From Thiobacillus sp. (GTDB lineage Bacteria > Pseudomonadota > Gammaproteobacteria > Burkholderiales > Thiobacillaceae): a DNA stretch of 64,000 nt. The stretch is taken from contig JAUXVT010000011.1 of the NCBI GenBank assembly GCA_030680405.1, positions 1 through 64,000 of the forward strand. The letters are read 5' to 3'. This document shows positions 1 to 8,925 of the stretch, one piece after another. The stretch's first letter is position 1. Each line of letters begins with the position of its first letter. The position numbers and the translations under genes are program-made. The notes below the pieces were generated by a model, which searched no databases, had not been told where the DNA came from, and saw nothing but the letters and a program-made list of their open reading frames with translations.

Positions 1-47
1 CATTCGTAATGCGAAGGTCGCCAGTTCGATTCCGGCCAACGGCACCA
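1..47 (+). tRNA. tRNA-Thr (anticodon CGT), 3' part only
   Basis: The window opens inside this tRNA. Visible are the anticodon loop with CGT at 5-7, the 3' anticodon stem, the variable loop AGGTC, a T-arm with loop TTCGATT, the acceptor 3' strand and an encoded CCA at 45-47. The anticodon region matches bacterial tRNA-Thr(CGT). One A-C mismatch lies in the T stem as read here. The 5' half is outside the window. Confidence 0.88.
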
Positions 48-55
48 GTTGTAAA

Positions 56-84
56 AAAACGCCGCTCATTGAGCGGCGTTTTCC
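56..84. terminator. Bidirectional Rho-independent terminator
   Basis: A GC-rich stem (ACGCCGCTC/GAGCGGCGT-type arms, ATT loop) is flanked by an A-run on the left and a T-run on the right. It can end the tRNA-Thr transcript on the plus strand and the gene ending at 99 on the minus strand, where it is followed by seven T. Confidence 0.9.
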
Positions 85-98
85 ATTTTGGCGGTTGC

Positions 99-1154
99 TT
101 AAAGTTTCAGGCTGGCAAAGCCGCCGTCTGCAAGGGCCTTGATGTTGGTGTCGACGTGAGCCGGGTCATGCCGATAGACAGCAGTCAGTTGCTGCGCAAC
201 CCTCAGCCAGTGCGCGGCAGCTGCACTGACCACACCAGCAAGCTGGGCGGTATCGCGGCTGTTAAGCCATTGATCGTACGCCTGCGTCAAAGCCGGAAAC
301 AGTGCGCGCCGCAGGCCGGACAAGTTGGCCAGATAAAAATGCAGTGAGCCATAGGCTTCTCGTTCAAGCAGTGTCGGCAACGTCACCAGGCAATCGGCCA
401 GATGGTCGCGCACGGCGCGCGCCAGAAACTCGGCGTGTTTCGAGGTGAGCTGGCCCAGCATGCTGTTCCAGTCTTCGCCGAGCAGCTTTTCGGCGCGCGC
501 CTCACCCACTTCGTGCAGGATCATGGCTTCGCTTTCGGCGTCGCTCATGCGGTCGAGACCATGCTCGATGTCCCGCTCAAAATCATAGTGAGCGAAGGCG
601 CGACCAAGCGCGGTGTCTTTTTCCTTCCATTGCCATTCTTCGAATTTGTTCCACAGCAGGCGTCGCACCGCATCCATCCGCAGGAAGATGGCGCCGTCGC
701 GCATGGCGGCGGGCGGCGCGATCAGGTCGCGCGCGTATTCGCAGCCAGCCACATAGACCTTGACGCCTTCGCGCACCTCGGCGCGCTTGAGTTCAGCCAG
801 CACAAAATGGGGTTTGCGGAAATGCCCCAATCCGCTGCTATAGACCAGCCCAAGCGGAACCAAGGCACGGTTGATGTCGTCGGCATCAAACGGATCGATG
901 CCGCCGCCACTCACCGGCAGGGGGGCGAACGATTCTTCTTCCACCGTATCCCACAGGCTTTCCCGCGCGTTGAGCCAGTCGCCAAGTTCGTCTTTGGGCA
1001 GGCGCGCGCCGTAGGGGATTTCCATTTCCCAGCGGTAGTACTCGCGCATTTCAAGCAGAAAGGTGCACATCGTCATGTCGCGTGCGTGACGCGCGTCGGC
1101 GATGGTGCAGTTCTTCTGCACTGTGTCGATGAGGGCGGAGAAATTGTCGACCAT
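99..1154 (-). CDS. Conserved protein of unknown function (351 aa)
   Basis: Soluble, acidic protein of about 351 residues with no signal peptide or membrane segment. I do not recognise a characterised family or catalytic motif. The start at 1154 (MVDNFSALID) is chosen because GGGAGG lies 7 bases upstream; the longer open frame to 1265 would run into the 3' end of the upstream gene and through its terminator. The gene sits between two terminators, so it is probably monocistronic, transcribed towards tRNA-Thr. The sequence is rich in aromatic and acidic residues and looks like a helical, intact and expressed protein. Function unknown. Confidence 0.75.
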   Translation of the reverse strand: MVDNFSALIDTVQKNCTIADARHARDMTMCTFLLEMREYYRWEMEIPYGARLPKDELGDWLNARESLWDTVEEESFAPLPVSGGGIDPFDADDINRALVPLGLVYSSGLGHFRKPHFVLAELKRAEVREGVKVYVAGCEYARDLIAPPAAMRDGAIFLRMDAVRRLLWNKFEEWQWKEKDTALGRAFAHYDFERDIEHGLDRMSDAESEAMILHEVGEARAEKLLGEDWNSMLGQLTSKHAEFLARAVRDHLADCLVTLPTLLEREAYGSLHFYLANLSGLRRALFPALTQAYDQWLNSRDTAQLAGVVSAAAAHWLRVAQQLTAVYRHDPAHVDTNIKALADGGFASLKL

Positions 1155-1193
1155 GGGGTCCTCCCGAAAATGACTCCATTTCAAGTGTACAAA

Positions 1194-1224
1194 TAAAAAC
1201 AGCCCATACAACCGGGCTGTTTTC
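1194..1224 (-). terminator. Rho-independent terminator after the 610-aa repeat protein
   Basis: A 7-bp stem ACAGCCC/GGGCTGT with a short loop, followed on the minus strand by GTTTTTATTT. It lies 20 bases past the stop at 1243 and separates that gene from the next minus-strand gene. Confidence 0.85.
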
Positions 1225-1242
1225 AGGGGTATTGCAAGGTAT

Positions 1243-3075
1243 TTAGTGGCGGCGGGTCGCACCAAAGTAATTCAGGTCGGCGCGCGAACGGCGGCTGAGC
1301 TCAAAGCGCGCGGCGTCGGCGCCGCTGAACCGGTCGGCGAGCTGGCCATAGACTTCAGTCGCCCAAGCCTTGTCGTTCAGCGCATCGGCAATGCCTTCGG
1401 CCCAGCGCAGCTTGTCGGCAGGTTTGCTCAGGCGCGTGCCGCACTCGGCATACCACTTCTTCAGCGCCTCGGCGGGCAGGGCAAAGCCCTTCAGCCGGTC
1501 GATGAACTGGATGCAGGCGTCGCCATTGGGGCAGGCGGCCGCAGCGGCGGCATAAAGTTCATCCGCCTTGACGCTGTTGTCCATCGATGCGTACAGCCGG
1601 CCGATGTGGGTCAGCGCAAAGTGATCCTTGGCCTGGGCACGCGCCGCTTTCAGAAGGCGCCCGGCTTCGGCCGCATCCTGGGTGGCGGCAAAGCTTGCTT
1701 CCGCGAGTTTGGCGGTGTCGTACACTGTGGCATTGGCGTCCGCTGCCAGCGCGGCTTCGCGCGCGGCCAGATAGGCGCGCGCCTTGCTCACGCCGATTTC
1801 ACGGTGCTGAAGGTGCGCGGCGGTGACCACCAGATCCTTGAACGCGATGAAGTCGGTGGCGTTTTCCGCCGCGCGGTCGAGCAGGCGCCCGAGCCAGTCG
1901 GTGTCGTCCAGGTTCTTGTCCACCGCCAGCAGAATCGGCTTGTAGCGCGAAAATTGGTAGCCGGTGCCGTCGAGCAGCTTTTCTGCCGAATCGATCAGCT
2001 TGGCCGCGTAGAACGGGTCTTCCAACTCCAGCCGCACGCGGTCGGCCAGCGCGAGGAATTGCTTGACGCTGCCGGCCTCCTTTTCCAGTTGCTGGAATTC
2101 CATATACCGCGCGTGGTTGGCCTGGCGCTTTTCCAGCTTGGCCTTCACGCGGGTGAGGCGCTCGGCATCGTCGGCCAGATGGGCTTCGACTGCAGTCACC
2201 AGCCTCTGCATCTCGTCCAGCCCGGCCACCGCATCTTCGGCCTTGTCCAGCAGCGCCACTGCGCCCGGCTTGTCGCCCACACTTGCCAGCCCCTCGGCCA
2301 GTTCAATGTATTCGCCGGTGGCCGTTGCCAGGTCGCCCGCCTTTTTCAGTGCGGCCTGCATGAAGGCGGCATCACCCACCTGCTTGGCCGATTCGATCAG
2401 CGTCTTGGCGGCGGTGAAGTCGGTTGCGCCTTCGAGCGCACGCTGATACAGCGCCTTGGCGCGCGCCGGATCACCCAGCGTCTTGGTCACCTCGCCCGCC
2501 AGCGACAGCAGATCGGGCACGCTGGAGAGTTTTTCTCCCGCCTTGTTGAAAATCGCCGCGGCGTAGTCCTTGTCCAGCAGGTGCTCGGCCGAAGCGGCTG
2601 CCAGCTTGCTGTACTCCACCGCGCGCGAGATTTTCGCCTCGGCCTTTTCCAGCACTTTTTTCGCAAACGCGCTGTCGGCGATGACGCGCATCACGTTCTT
2701 CGCCAGATCGATCAGCGGGTCAAGGTTGTTGGTTTCCTTCAGCGCCTTTTCATACGCGCTCACCGCCGCCGCCTTGTCGCCCAGCACCTTGAACTTGGCC
2801 TCCGCCAGCGCGACCTGCTCCTCGCCCGACATGCAGTAGTCCTCCGCCGTCTGCAGCAATTCCTCGGCACGGCCCTGCTCGCCCAGCGCCTTGTAGACGA
2901 TGGCGCAGGCCGCCAGATCCTTGGTGAACTGGCAGTCGCCCGCCACGCGGTCCATCAGCTCCTTGGCGTAGGCCGCGTCGGCAGGTTCCTGCAGGGCTTC
3001 CAGCGCCAGTGCGGCGTAATCAGCGCCGCCGCTGCATTGGGCTTCTTTGGGGGTGAGGGTGTCGCGGGTGGCCAT
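1243..3075 (-). CDS. TPR-like helical repeat protein (610 aa)
   Basis: Soluble protein of 610 residues built almost entirely from roughly 35-residue helical repeats with a recurring pattern like AKALLDKAE...LxxLAxxxxxxGD. This is typical of TPR/SEL1-type scaffolds that mediate protein contacts. No signal peptide or catalytic motif is seen. The start at 3075 (MATRDTLTPK) has GGAG 8 bases upstream; an upstream GTG/ATG extension lacks one. A strong terminator follows the stop. The neighbours give no functional clue. Repeat assignment is from the visible periodicity; the family name is not known to me. Confidence 0.72.
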   Translation of the reverse strand: MATRDTLTPKEAQCSGGADYAALALEALQEPADAAYAKELMDRVAGDCQFTKDLAACAIVYKALGEQGRAEELLQTAEDYCMSGEEQVALAEAKFKVLGDKAAAVSAYEKALKETNNLDPLIDLAKNVMRVIADSAFAKKVLEKAEAKISRAVEYSKLAAASAEHLLDKDYAAAIFNKAGEKLSSVPDLLSLAGEVTKTLGDPARAKALYQRALEGATDFTAAKTLIESAKQVGDAAFMQAALKKAGDLATATGEYIELAEGLASVGDKPGAVALLDKAEDAVAGLDEMQRLVTAVEAHLADDAERLTRVKAKLEKRQANHARYMEFQQLEKEAGSVKQFLALADRVRLELEDPFYAAKLIDSAEKLLDGTGYQFSRYKPILLAVDKNLDDTDWLGRLLDRAAENATDFIAFKDLVVTAAHLQHREIGVSKARAYLAAREAALAADANATVYDTAKLAEASFAATQDAAEAGRLLKAARAQAKDHFALTHIGRLYASMDNSVKADELYAAAAAACPNGDACIQFIDRLKGFALPAEALKKWYAECGTRLSKPADKLRWAEGIADALNDKAWATEVYGQLADRFSGADAARFELSRRSRADLNYFGATRRH

Positions 3076-3192
3076 GGGTTTGTCTCCGTGAAAATTTATC
3101 GCGTGATTTTCCGCCTGCGGGGGGTGGCCAGCCAATAAGTAATGTCGATGGCGGTATTAGCGCATTTCAAGATGTTGTGGCTGCGATCGGTT

Positions 3193-3348
3193 CCGTTTGC
3201 GCCGAGCTTGTCGAAGGGCTGTTGGAGACAGTTGAGACCTTCAAGAGACCGAGGTCTCGTTGGCCGGGGGGTGCCCGGGTAACGGTCAGTAGTCCAGTGA
3301 TGCTCCCGACTATAACGACCAGCCCTTCGACAGACTTAGGGAAAACGG
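3193..3348. repeat. Pair of inverted short interspersed repeats
   Basis: The 310-bp gap between the gene starting at 3075 and the UPF0114 gene holds two degenerate copies of a widespread proteobacterial intergenic word (GAGCTTGTCGAAGGG type). One copy is at 3193-3220 and an inverted copy (AGCCCTTCGACAGACTTAGG) at 3321-3348. Together they can fold into a long hairpin and resemble REP/MITE-like elements. Confidence 0.6.
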
Positions 3349-3385
3349 CGCTGGTGGAAACGCCAGACCCGCCCCCGCTCTTCAG

Positions 3386-3919
3386 TCAATGCCTTGCCGG
3401 ATGCGGCATCAGCCTGTCGATGAATGCAATCGAGATGGCCGAGACGACAAAGGTCATGTGGATGACGGTCTGCCACAGCAGCACCTTGTCGGTCAGGTTG
3501 GGGGCGTTGATGAAGGTCTTGAGCAGGTGGATGGACGAGATGCCGATGATGGCGGTGGCCAGTTTGACTTTCAGCACGTTGGCGTTGACGTGCGACAGCC
3601 ACTCGGGTTCGTCGGGGTGGCCTTCGAGGTTCAAGCGCGAGACGAAGGTTTCGTAGCCGCCGACGATGACCATGATGAGCAGGTTGGAAATCATCACCAC
3701 GTCGATCAGGCCCAGCACGATGAGCATGATGGCTTCTTCGGAGAGGGTGAAGGTGCCGACGACGAGGTGCTCGAGCTCGATCATGAAGTGAAAGACGTAG
3801 ACCACTTGCGCGGCGATCAGGCCGAGATACAGGGGTACCTGCAGCCAGCGGCTGCCGAACAGGATGTTGGTGAGGAATTTGCCGCGTGCCTCGATGGGCT
3901 GGGTGATTTCGGATTTCAT
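3386..3919 (-). CDS. UPF0114 / YqhA-family inner-membrane protein
   Basis: A 177-residue protein with about four hydrophobic segments (near residues 28-48, 65-85, 120-140 and 150-168) and the family signature GGYETFVSRL. This matches UPF0114 (TIGR00645, YqhA), a conserved membrane family of unknown biochemical role. Length fits the family. It is encoded 29 bp past the end of hslU and may be read through from hslVU. The ribosome-binding site is weak. Confidence 0.85.
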   Translation of the reverse strand: MKSEITQPIEARGKFLTNILFGSRWLQVPLYLGLIAAQVVYVFHFMIELEHLVVGTFTLSEEAIMLIVLGLIDVVMISNLLIMVIVGGYETFVSRLNLEGHPDEPEWLSHVNANVLKVKLATAIIGISSIHLLKTFINAPNLTDKVLLWQTVIHMTFVVSAISIAFIDRLMPHPARH

Positions 3920-3948
3920 ACGCTAGGGGCCAGGGTGTCGAAAAAGGA

Positions 3949-5271
3949 TTACAGGACGTAGCGCGCCAGGTCTTCGCTTGCGGCCAGCGCAGCGAGACGG
4001 CTGGTGACCGACTCGGCATTGACGACGTATTCGCCGGTGACGCTGCCGGCGTCGAAGGAAATATCCTCCAGCAGCTTTTCCATCACCGTGTGCAGACGGC
4101 GCGCGCCGATGTTCTCGGTGCGCTCGTTGACCTCGAAGGCAATCTCGGCGATGCGGCGGATGCCGTCATCGGTGAATTGGAGCGTGACGCCTTCGGTCGC
4201 CAGCAGGGCTTCGTACTGCCGCGTCAGGCAGGCGTCGGTGGCGGTCAGAATCCGCTCGAAGTCTTCCACGGAGAGCGCCTGCAGTTCGACGCGGATCGGC
4301 AGCCGCCCCTGCAGTTCGGGAATGAGGTCGGACGGCTTGGACAGATGGAAAGCGCCGCTGGCGATGAACAGGATGTGGTCGGTTTTCACCATGCCGTATT
4401 TGGTCGAGACGGTGGTGCCCTCGATCAGCGGCAACAGGTCGCGCTGCACGCCCTGGCGCGATACGTCGCTGCCGTGGGCGTCGCTGCGGGTGGCGATCTT
4501 GTCGATCTCGTCTAGAAACACGATGCCGTTCTGCTCCACGGCTTCGAGCGCCTGCAGCTTGGTGTCCTCGTCGTTGATCAGCCGGCCGGCCTCTTCCTCG
4601 GTCAGCAATTTGCAGGCTTCGCGTACTTTCAGCTTGCGGGTTTGCCGGCGGCTGCTGCCGAGGTTCTGGAACATGCCCTGCAACTGCTGCGACAGGTCTT
4701 CCATCCCCGGCGGGGTGAAGATTTCCATGGTGGGGCTGATCGCCGCGACCTCGATCTCGATCTCCTTGTCGTCCAGTGCGCCTTCGCGCAGCATTTTCCT
4801 GAAGCGCTGGCGCGCCGCGCCTTCCTCGCGCTGCGGTTCGCGTTCGTCGAAGCCGGCGCTGCGCGGCGGCGGCAGCAGCGCGTCGAGGAGGCGCTCTTCG
4901 GCGGCTTCCTCGGCGCGAAACTGCACCTTGCTGGTCGCCTGTTCGCGCATCTGCTTGACCGCGGTTTCCATCAGATCGCGGATGATGGTGTCGACGTCGC
5001 GCCCGACGTAGCCGACCTCGGTGAACTTGGTCGCCTCGATCTTGATGAAGGGCGCATTGGCAAGCCGCGCCAGCCGCCGCGCGATTTCGGTCTTGCCCAC
5101 GCCGGTCGGGCCGATCATCAGGATGTTTTTCGGCGTGATTTCCTGGCGCAAGGGCCCGCTCACCTGCTGGCGCCGCCAGCGATTGCGCAGGGCAACCGCG
5201 ACCGCGCGCTTGGCGGCAGCCTGGCCGACGATGTGTTTGTCGAGTTCGTGGACGATTTCTTTGGGCGTCAT
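3949..5271 (-). CDS. hslU: ATP-dependent protease HslUV, ATPase/unfoldase subunit HslU
   Basis: HslU (ClpY) is an AAA+ unfoldase that threads proteins into the HslV peptidase. The 440-aa protein shows Walker A GPTGVGKT near residue 55, the pore-region motif GYVGRD, the inserted I-domain (about residues 110-230), Walker B FLDEID and the C-terminal [16 protein letters not shown] sensor region ending in ARYVL, the tail that docks in HslV. Length and motifs are complete. It follows hslV. The start ATG abuts a repeat cluster and no good Shine-Dalgarno is visible, so it may be translationally dependent on hslV. Confidence 0.97.
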   Translation of the reverse strand: MTPKEIVHELDKHIVGQAAAKRAVAVALRNRWRRQQVSGPLRQEITPKNILMIGPTGVGKTEIARRLARLANAPFIKIEATKFTEVGYVGRDVDTIIRDLMETAVKQMREQATSKVQFRAEEAAEERLLDALLPPPRSAGFDEREPQREEGAARQRFRKMLREGALDDKEIEIEVAAISPTMEIFTPPGMEDLSQQLQGMFQNLGSSRRQTRKLKVREACKLLTEEEAGRLINDEDTKLQALEAVEQNGIVFLDEIDKIATRSDAHGSDVSRQGVQRDLLPLIEGTTVSTKYGMVKTDHILFIASGAFHLSKPSDLIPELQGRLPIRVELQALSVEDFERILTATDACLTRQYEALLATEGVTLQFTDDGIRRIAEIAFEVNERTENIGARRLHTVMEKLLEDISFDAGSVTGEYVVNAESVTSRLAALAASEDLARYVL

Positions 5272-5273
5272 AG

Positions 5274-5400
5274 GGGTCAGGATTCAGGGGTCGGGGATCA
5301 GGGGTCGGGGATCAGGGGATGTCGCTTCGCGGGTTTTTTCAGGGGCGCGGCCAGAGGCCGCTCATTCCCTGACCCCTGAATCCTGACCCCTATCCCCTAA
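5274..5400. repeat. Inverted clusters of a GGGATCAGGGGT-type short repeat
   Basis: Between hslU and hslV, tandem copies of a roughly 12-bp word (GGGGTCGGGGATCAGGGGTC at about 5292-5311) face an inverted cluster at 5366-5400 (CCTGACCCCTGAATCCTGAC). The second cluster overlaps the 3' end of hslV and the first touches the hslU start codon. The same word family reappears at 52940-52969. Confidence 0.8.
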
Positions 5401-5928
5401 AACCTCGATCACGTGATTCTGGTTCGAATAAATGCAGATATCCCCTGCAATGGTGAGGCTTTTTTTGACGATTTCAAGCGGGGACAGGTCGGTGTTTTCC
5501 TGAAGTGCGCGGGCGGCGGACTGGGCAAACGCGCCGCCGGAGCCGATGGCGGCGATGCCGAGTTCGGGTTCCAGCACGTCGCCGTTGCCGGTGATGATGA
5601 GCGAGTGCTCGCGGTCGGCCACCACCAGCATGGCTTCGAGTCGCCGCAGCATGCGGTCGGTGCGCCAGTCCTTGGCGAGTTCGACCGCGCTGCGCAGCAG
5701 ATGCCCCGAGTGCTTGTCGAGCTTGGCCTCGAAGCGCTCGAACAGGGTGAAGGCGTCGGCGGTGCCGCCGGCGAATCCGGCCAGGACTTTTTCCTGATAC
5801 AGCCGCCGCACCTTGCGCGCGGTGGCCTTGATGACGATGTTGCCAAGCGTGACCTGACCGTCGCCGCCGAGGGCGACTTCAGAACCCCGTCGAACGGAGA
5901 GAATGGTGGTGCCGCTATATTGTTCCAT
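5362..5928 (-). CDS. hslV: HslUV protease, peptidase subunit HslV
   Basis: HslV is the threonine peptidase core of HslUV. The start at 5928 gives MEQYSG, and removal of this propeptide exposes the catalytic Thr of TTILSVRRG. The conserved blocks [48 protein letters not shown] and [11 protein letters not shown] are all present. A longer frame to 6024 has no family support. HslV normally ends shortly after the IYTN block. Here about 11 extra residues ([11 protein letters not shown]) are encoded by the repeat cluster, a probable later addition. Confidence 0.96.
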   Translation of the reverse strand: MEQYSGTTILSVRRGSEVALGGDGQVTLGNIVIKATARKVRRLYQEKVLAGFAGGTADAFTLFERFEAKLDKHSGHLLRSAVELAKDWRTDRMLRRLEAMLVVADREHSLIITGNGDVLEPELGIAAIGSGGAFAQSAARALQENTDLSPLEIVKKSLTIAGDICIYSNQNHVIEVLGDRGQDSGVRE

Positions 5929-5954
5929 GGGCGGGATTATCCTGAAAAAGAGGG

Positions 5955-5985
5955 TTAACCACGAAGGACGCGAAGGAGGGGCTGC
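5955..5985. repeat. CCACGAAGGA-type short repeat upstream of hslV
   Basis: GGTTAACCACGAAGGACGCG at 5955-5974, followed by AAGGAGGGG, resembles a common proteobacterial intergenic repeat of alternating ACGAAGG words. It lies in the 160-bp gap between the STAS-domain gene and hslV. No clear promoter was recognised here. Confidence 0.35.
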
Positions 5986-6089
5986 CTTGTCTTGCTTGCC
6001 CGCCGTGGTGTCCTGCGCAGGCAAATTCGCGCGCCTGAATTATACGTGTGCAGGCAATGCCGCAGCCTGATCGATCAGGACGGGCGACG

Positions 6090-7205
6090 TCAATCCGGAT
6101 GGTGCGGGATGAGGTGCGCCAACTGGTCGATGCCCATGACGCGGAAAAGTTCGTGGATGAGCGCGTTGTGGCCGCGCAGGGTGATGGTCTTGCCGCTGCC
6201 AAGGCACTGCATCAGCACGCTGATGAACTGGCTGACGCTGCCGTAATCGACGCGGGTGACCTGGGTCAGATCGACCAGCACCTCGTTGTGGGTGGTGGCA
6301 TAGCTGCCGAGTTGCTGCAAGGCGCTGTCGTTGGCGGGGGTGATTTCGCCAGCCAGCCGCAGGGCATCGTCCAGTGGTTCGGCAGGTTTTGCCTGCACCA
6401 CTTCGGCGGCCTGCACTTCGCTCCAGGACGGCGGTGACACTTCAAAGCGCACGGCGTAGTCGACCGCCAAGTCTTCGAAGTTTGCCTCCTGGCCGAGCGT
6501 TTGGTAGAGCTCCAGCAGCAGCAGCCAGTGCACTGCGCGGCTGTGGGTGGCACGGTTGAGGTCCTGCAGCAGCGCAATCAGACGGTCGACGCCGCTGACC
6601 TGCAGCTTGCGACGGGCCTTGCGCGCGGCGCTCAGGATATGGGCGCACTCGTCTGCGCCCGATTCGTCGACCATTGCGATGCGCGAAAAATCGATCCGCA
6701 CCACGGCATTTTTGGCGGTGGCGGCGATGCCCTCGCGCAGGGTGGCTGCCGCCTTTTTGTCGAGCAGGCCGGGTAATTCCAGGCTGGCGGTTTGGTCATT
6801 CTGGGGTTTGCTGGCTGCGCCGTTCCCCCCCATTTTTTGCCAGACCGGGGGCGAGGTCTCGAAGCGCATCGCGTAATCCAGCGCCAGCTGCTCGAATTCC
6901 TTCTCGCGGTTCTGGATGCCGTAAAGGTCGAACAGCATGTGCCAGGCGCGGCGGCCACCTGTTCCCAGAATATCCTTCAATAAGCGCTCGGCCATGTCGG
7001 TCTGGCCGCTGGCATAGAGGATGGCCGCTTCATCCACCGCCGACTGTGGCGCGCCGCTGGATTCCACCACAACAATGCCGCTACCCCCCATGTCCATGGT
7101 CAACAGGGCTTCGTTAGGCTGCGATTCGGCAGAAGGCGCAGGCGTCGGCTTGTGCGCGGGGCTGGGTGTCTTGTCCTTGCCTTTTTTGAAAAACGGGAGA
7201 GCCAC
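6090..7205 (-). CDS. Cytoplasmic protein with two STAS-like domains
   Basis: A 371-aa protein whose core repeats a cassette twice: a helical segment ending in LALDYAMRFETSPPVW or LAVDYAVRFEVSPPSW, followed by an STAS-like segment (VRIDFSRIAMVDESGADE near residue 175 and VLVDLTQVTRVDYGSVSQF near 320). STAS domains act as anti-sigma antagonists or regulatory modules; the conserved Ser positions are plausible phosphorylation sites. The N-terminus (about residues 5-35) is Lys/Pro-rich and probably disordered. The start is a GTG with a weak ribosome-binding site. The exact role is unknown. Confidence 0.7.
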   Translation of the reverse strand: MALPFFKKGKDKTPSPAHKPTPAPSAESQPNEALLTMDMGGSGIVVVESSGAPQSAVDEAAILYASGQTDMAERLLKDILGTGGRRAWHMLFDLYGIQNREKEFEQLALDYAMRFETSPPVWQKMGGNGAASKPQNDQTASLELPGLLDKKAAATLREGIAATAKNAVVRIDFSRIAMVDESGADECAHILSAARKARRKLQVSGVDRLIALLQDLNRATHSRAVHWLLLLELYQTLGQEANFEDLAVDYAVRFEVSPPSWSEVQAAEVVQAKPAEPLDDALRLAGEITPANDSALQQLGSYATTHNEVLVDLTQVTRVDYGSVSQFISVLMQCLGSGKTITLRGHNALIHELFRVMGIDQLAHLIPHHPD

Positions 7206-7245
7206 TGAATAGGTGTGCGTCGGTAAGGAGATTCAATGACGGATA

Positions 7246-8019
7246 CTAGCGCTGTCGAACCGTGGCGGCAACCCGCAGCACGCGGCCGGCAAGCAGGGCA
7301 GCGGCTGCAAGCGCGATGACAATTGCGGGCCCGGTGGGCCAGTCGAACAGCGCGGATGCGGCCAGCCCCGTTGCATACGCCAGTGCGCCCACCGCCCAGC
7401 CGGCCAGCAGGCCGGGGCGTGCCGGCAGACCGCGACTCGCTAGCGCCGGCAGAATCAGGCTGGCGAATACCAGATAAACCCCCACCAGTTGCACCGACGC
7501 GGTAATCGCCAGCGCAAACACCAGATAGAATCCGAGCCCGCCCAGGCGTTCGCCGCGCCAGACCATGAGCGCCAGCAAGATGCTGTAAAGCGCGGCAATC
7601 TGGATGGCCTGCGTGGGCGTGGCCCACAGGATTTGCCCGGTGAGCAGCTCGGCCAGGTGCTCGCTGCCGTGCGGGTCGCCCGCCAGCAGTAGCACCGCGA
7701 GGCTGGCTGCGACCACGAAGGTGGAGCCGATCAAGGCTTCCTGAATTTGCGGCCAGCGGCGCTCGCATCCGGCCAGCAGCGCCGCGCCGATCAGCGCGGC
7801 CGTAGCGGCCGCCAACTGGGTGGGCCAGCCGTCGGCAGCAAGACCCAGCGCATGCGCCGCGACGACGCCGAGCACGGCAAGCTGCGCCACCGCCAAGTCG
7901 AGAAAAATAATGCCGCGCGCCAGCACCCGCCGCCCCAGCGGGACGTGCGTGGCCAGGACGAGGAGGCCTGCGACGAACGGCCAGACGAGAAGTCCCGGGT
8001 CGAGTGCGGTCCAGTTCAT
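7246..8019 (-). CDS. ABC-3 family (Zn/Mn) transporter permease
   Basis: A 257-aa polytopic protein with eight or nine hydrophobic segments and the ABC-3 (ZnuB/MntB) family pattern, including FLDLAVAQLAVLGV near residue 40 and the loop preceding LVFASLILPALAS. It is predicted to form the membrane channel of a zinc or manganese importer. It is translationally coupled (ATGA) to the upstream ZnuA-like binding protein. Unusually, no ATP-binding subunit is adjacent, so the ATPase must come from elsewhere. The symbol is withheld because the metal is not certain. Confidence 0.85.
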   Translation of the reverse strand: MNWTALDPGLLVWPFVAGLLVLATHVPLGRRVLARGIIFLDLAVAQLAVLGVVAAHALGLAADGWPTQLAAATAALIGAALLAGCERRWPQIQEALIGSTFVVAASLAVLLLAGDPHGSEHLAELLTGQILWATPTQAIQIAALYSILLALMVWRGERLGGLGFYLVFALAITASVQLVGVYLVFASLILPALASRGLPARPGLLAGWAVGALAYATGLAASALFDWPTGPAIVIALAAAALLAGRVLRVAATVRQR

Positions 8020-8915
8020 CGCGCGGCTTTCAGCAATTGCTCGAGGCTGTCGTCGAACAGACCGAACAAGTCTTTGGCCCGATCCGAACCGCCGACGGTA
8101 AACGGCAGCACGACGACCGGGGTGACGGCATGTTCAGACAGCCATTCCGAGGGACGCGGATCCTGGTAGGCGGCACGCAGCACGGCTCGGGCAGGCGTGA
8201 TTTTCAGGCGCGCGGCGACTTCGGCAAGGTGGCCGACCGAAGGCTCGACCCCGGGCTTGGGTTCCAGCACCGCCACCTGCTTCAACCCCAGCCAGTTTTC
8301 CAGATAGGGGAAGGCCTTGTGCTGCACCACGATGCTCATGCCCTTGAGCGGCGCGGCCTGCGCTTGCCAGCGGGCCATCGCCGCATCCCAGCGGGTGTTG
8401 AAATCCATCAGCCGTGCCCGATAGGTGGCGGCGTGGCCCGGGTCGATTTCGGCCAGGCGTGCGCCGAGTGCTTGCGCCACGCGGGCGATGTTGCGCGGGT
8501 CGGTTTGAATGTGCGGATTGCCAGAGGCGTGGATGTCGCCCTGTGCGCGATCCAGCGTGCCCGGTTTTTCCAGCAGCGTGACCTGGCGCGCGGCCTCGAA
8601 ATAGCCCGGTTGGCCGGGCTGGATGGCGGCATTGCCCGACTGCCTCAGCAACACCGGCAGCCAGCCGACTTCGAGCTCGGCGCCGGTGCAGACGGCCAGG
8701 TCGGCGCGACGCATCTGCGCGATCAGGCTGGGGCGCGCCTCGATGCGGTGCGGGTCCTGAAAGGCCGTGGTGGCGGTATACACTTTGACGGCGTCGCCGC
8801 CGAGTTCGGCGGCCAGCGCACCCCACTCGGGCTCGCAGGCAAAGACGTTGAGCGTGGCATAGGCGAAGGTGGGCCATGCCGCGAACAGAAAGGCGAGTAA
8901 ACGAAACGGTTTCAT
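8016..8915 (-). CDS. Zinc-type ABC transporter periplasmic binding protein (ZnuA-like)
   Basis: A 299-aa protein with a cleavable signal peptide (MKPFRLLAFLFAAWPTFAYA) and a cluster A-I metal-binding fold. Probable metal ligands are the His of DPHR, of NPHIQTDP and of VVQHKAFPYL, the triad expected for ZnuA. The His-rich loop of some ZnuA proteins is absent. The start at 8915 is set by AAGGAG 7 bases upstream. It lies 10 bp downstream of an outer-membrane barrel gene and overlaps the permease. Zinc is the likeliest substrate; manganese is possible. Confidence 0.87.
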   Translation of the reverse strand: MKPFRLLAFLFAAWPTFAYATLNVFACEPEWGALAAELGGDAVKVYTATTAFQDPHRIEARPSLIAQMRRADLAVCTGAELEVGWLPVLLRQSGNAAIQPGQPGYFEAARQVTLLEKPGTLDRAQGDIHASGNPHIQTDPRNIARVAQALGARLAEIDPGHAATYRARLMDFNTRWDAAMARWQAQAAPLKGMSIVVQHKAFPYLENWLGLKQVAVLEPKPGVEPSVGHLAEVAARLKITPARAVLRAAYQDPRPSEWLSEHAVTPVVVLPFTVGGSDRAKDLFGLFDDSLEQLLKAAR

Positions 8916-8925
8916 GGGGTTCTCC

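Noticed and set aside
9-347. Protein-coding frame beginning inside the tRNA
   Set aside because: It runs through the tRNA-Thr 3' end, a terminator and the antisense of a real gene.
1246-3138. 630-codon plus-strand frame
   Set aside because: Antisense of the TPR-like protein with exactly offset ends; low-complexity His/Gln/Arg composition and no ribosome-binding site.
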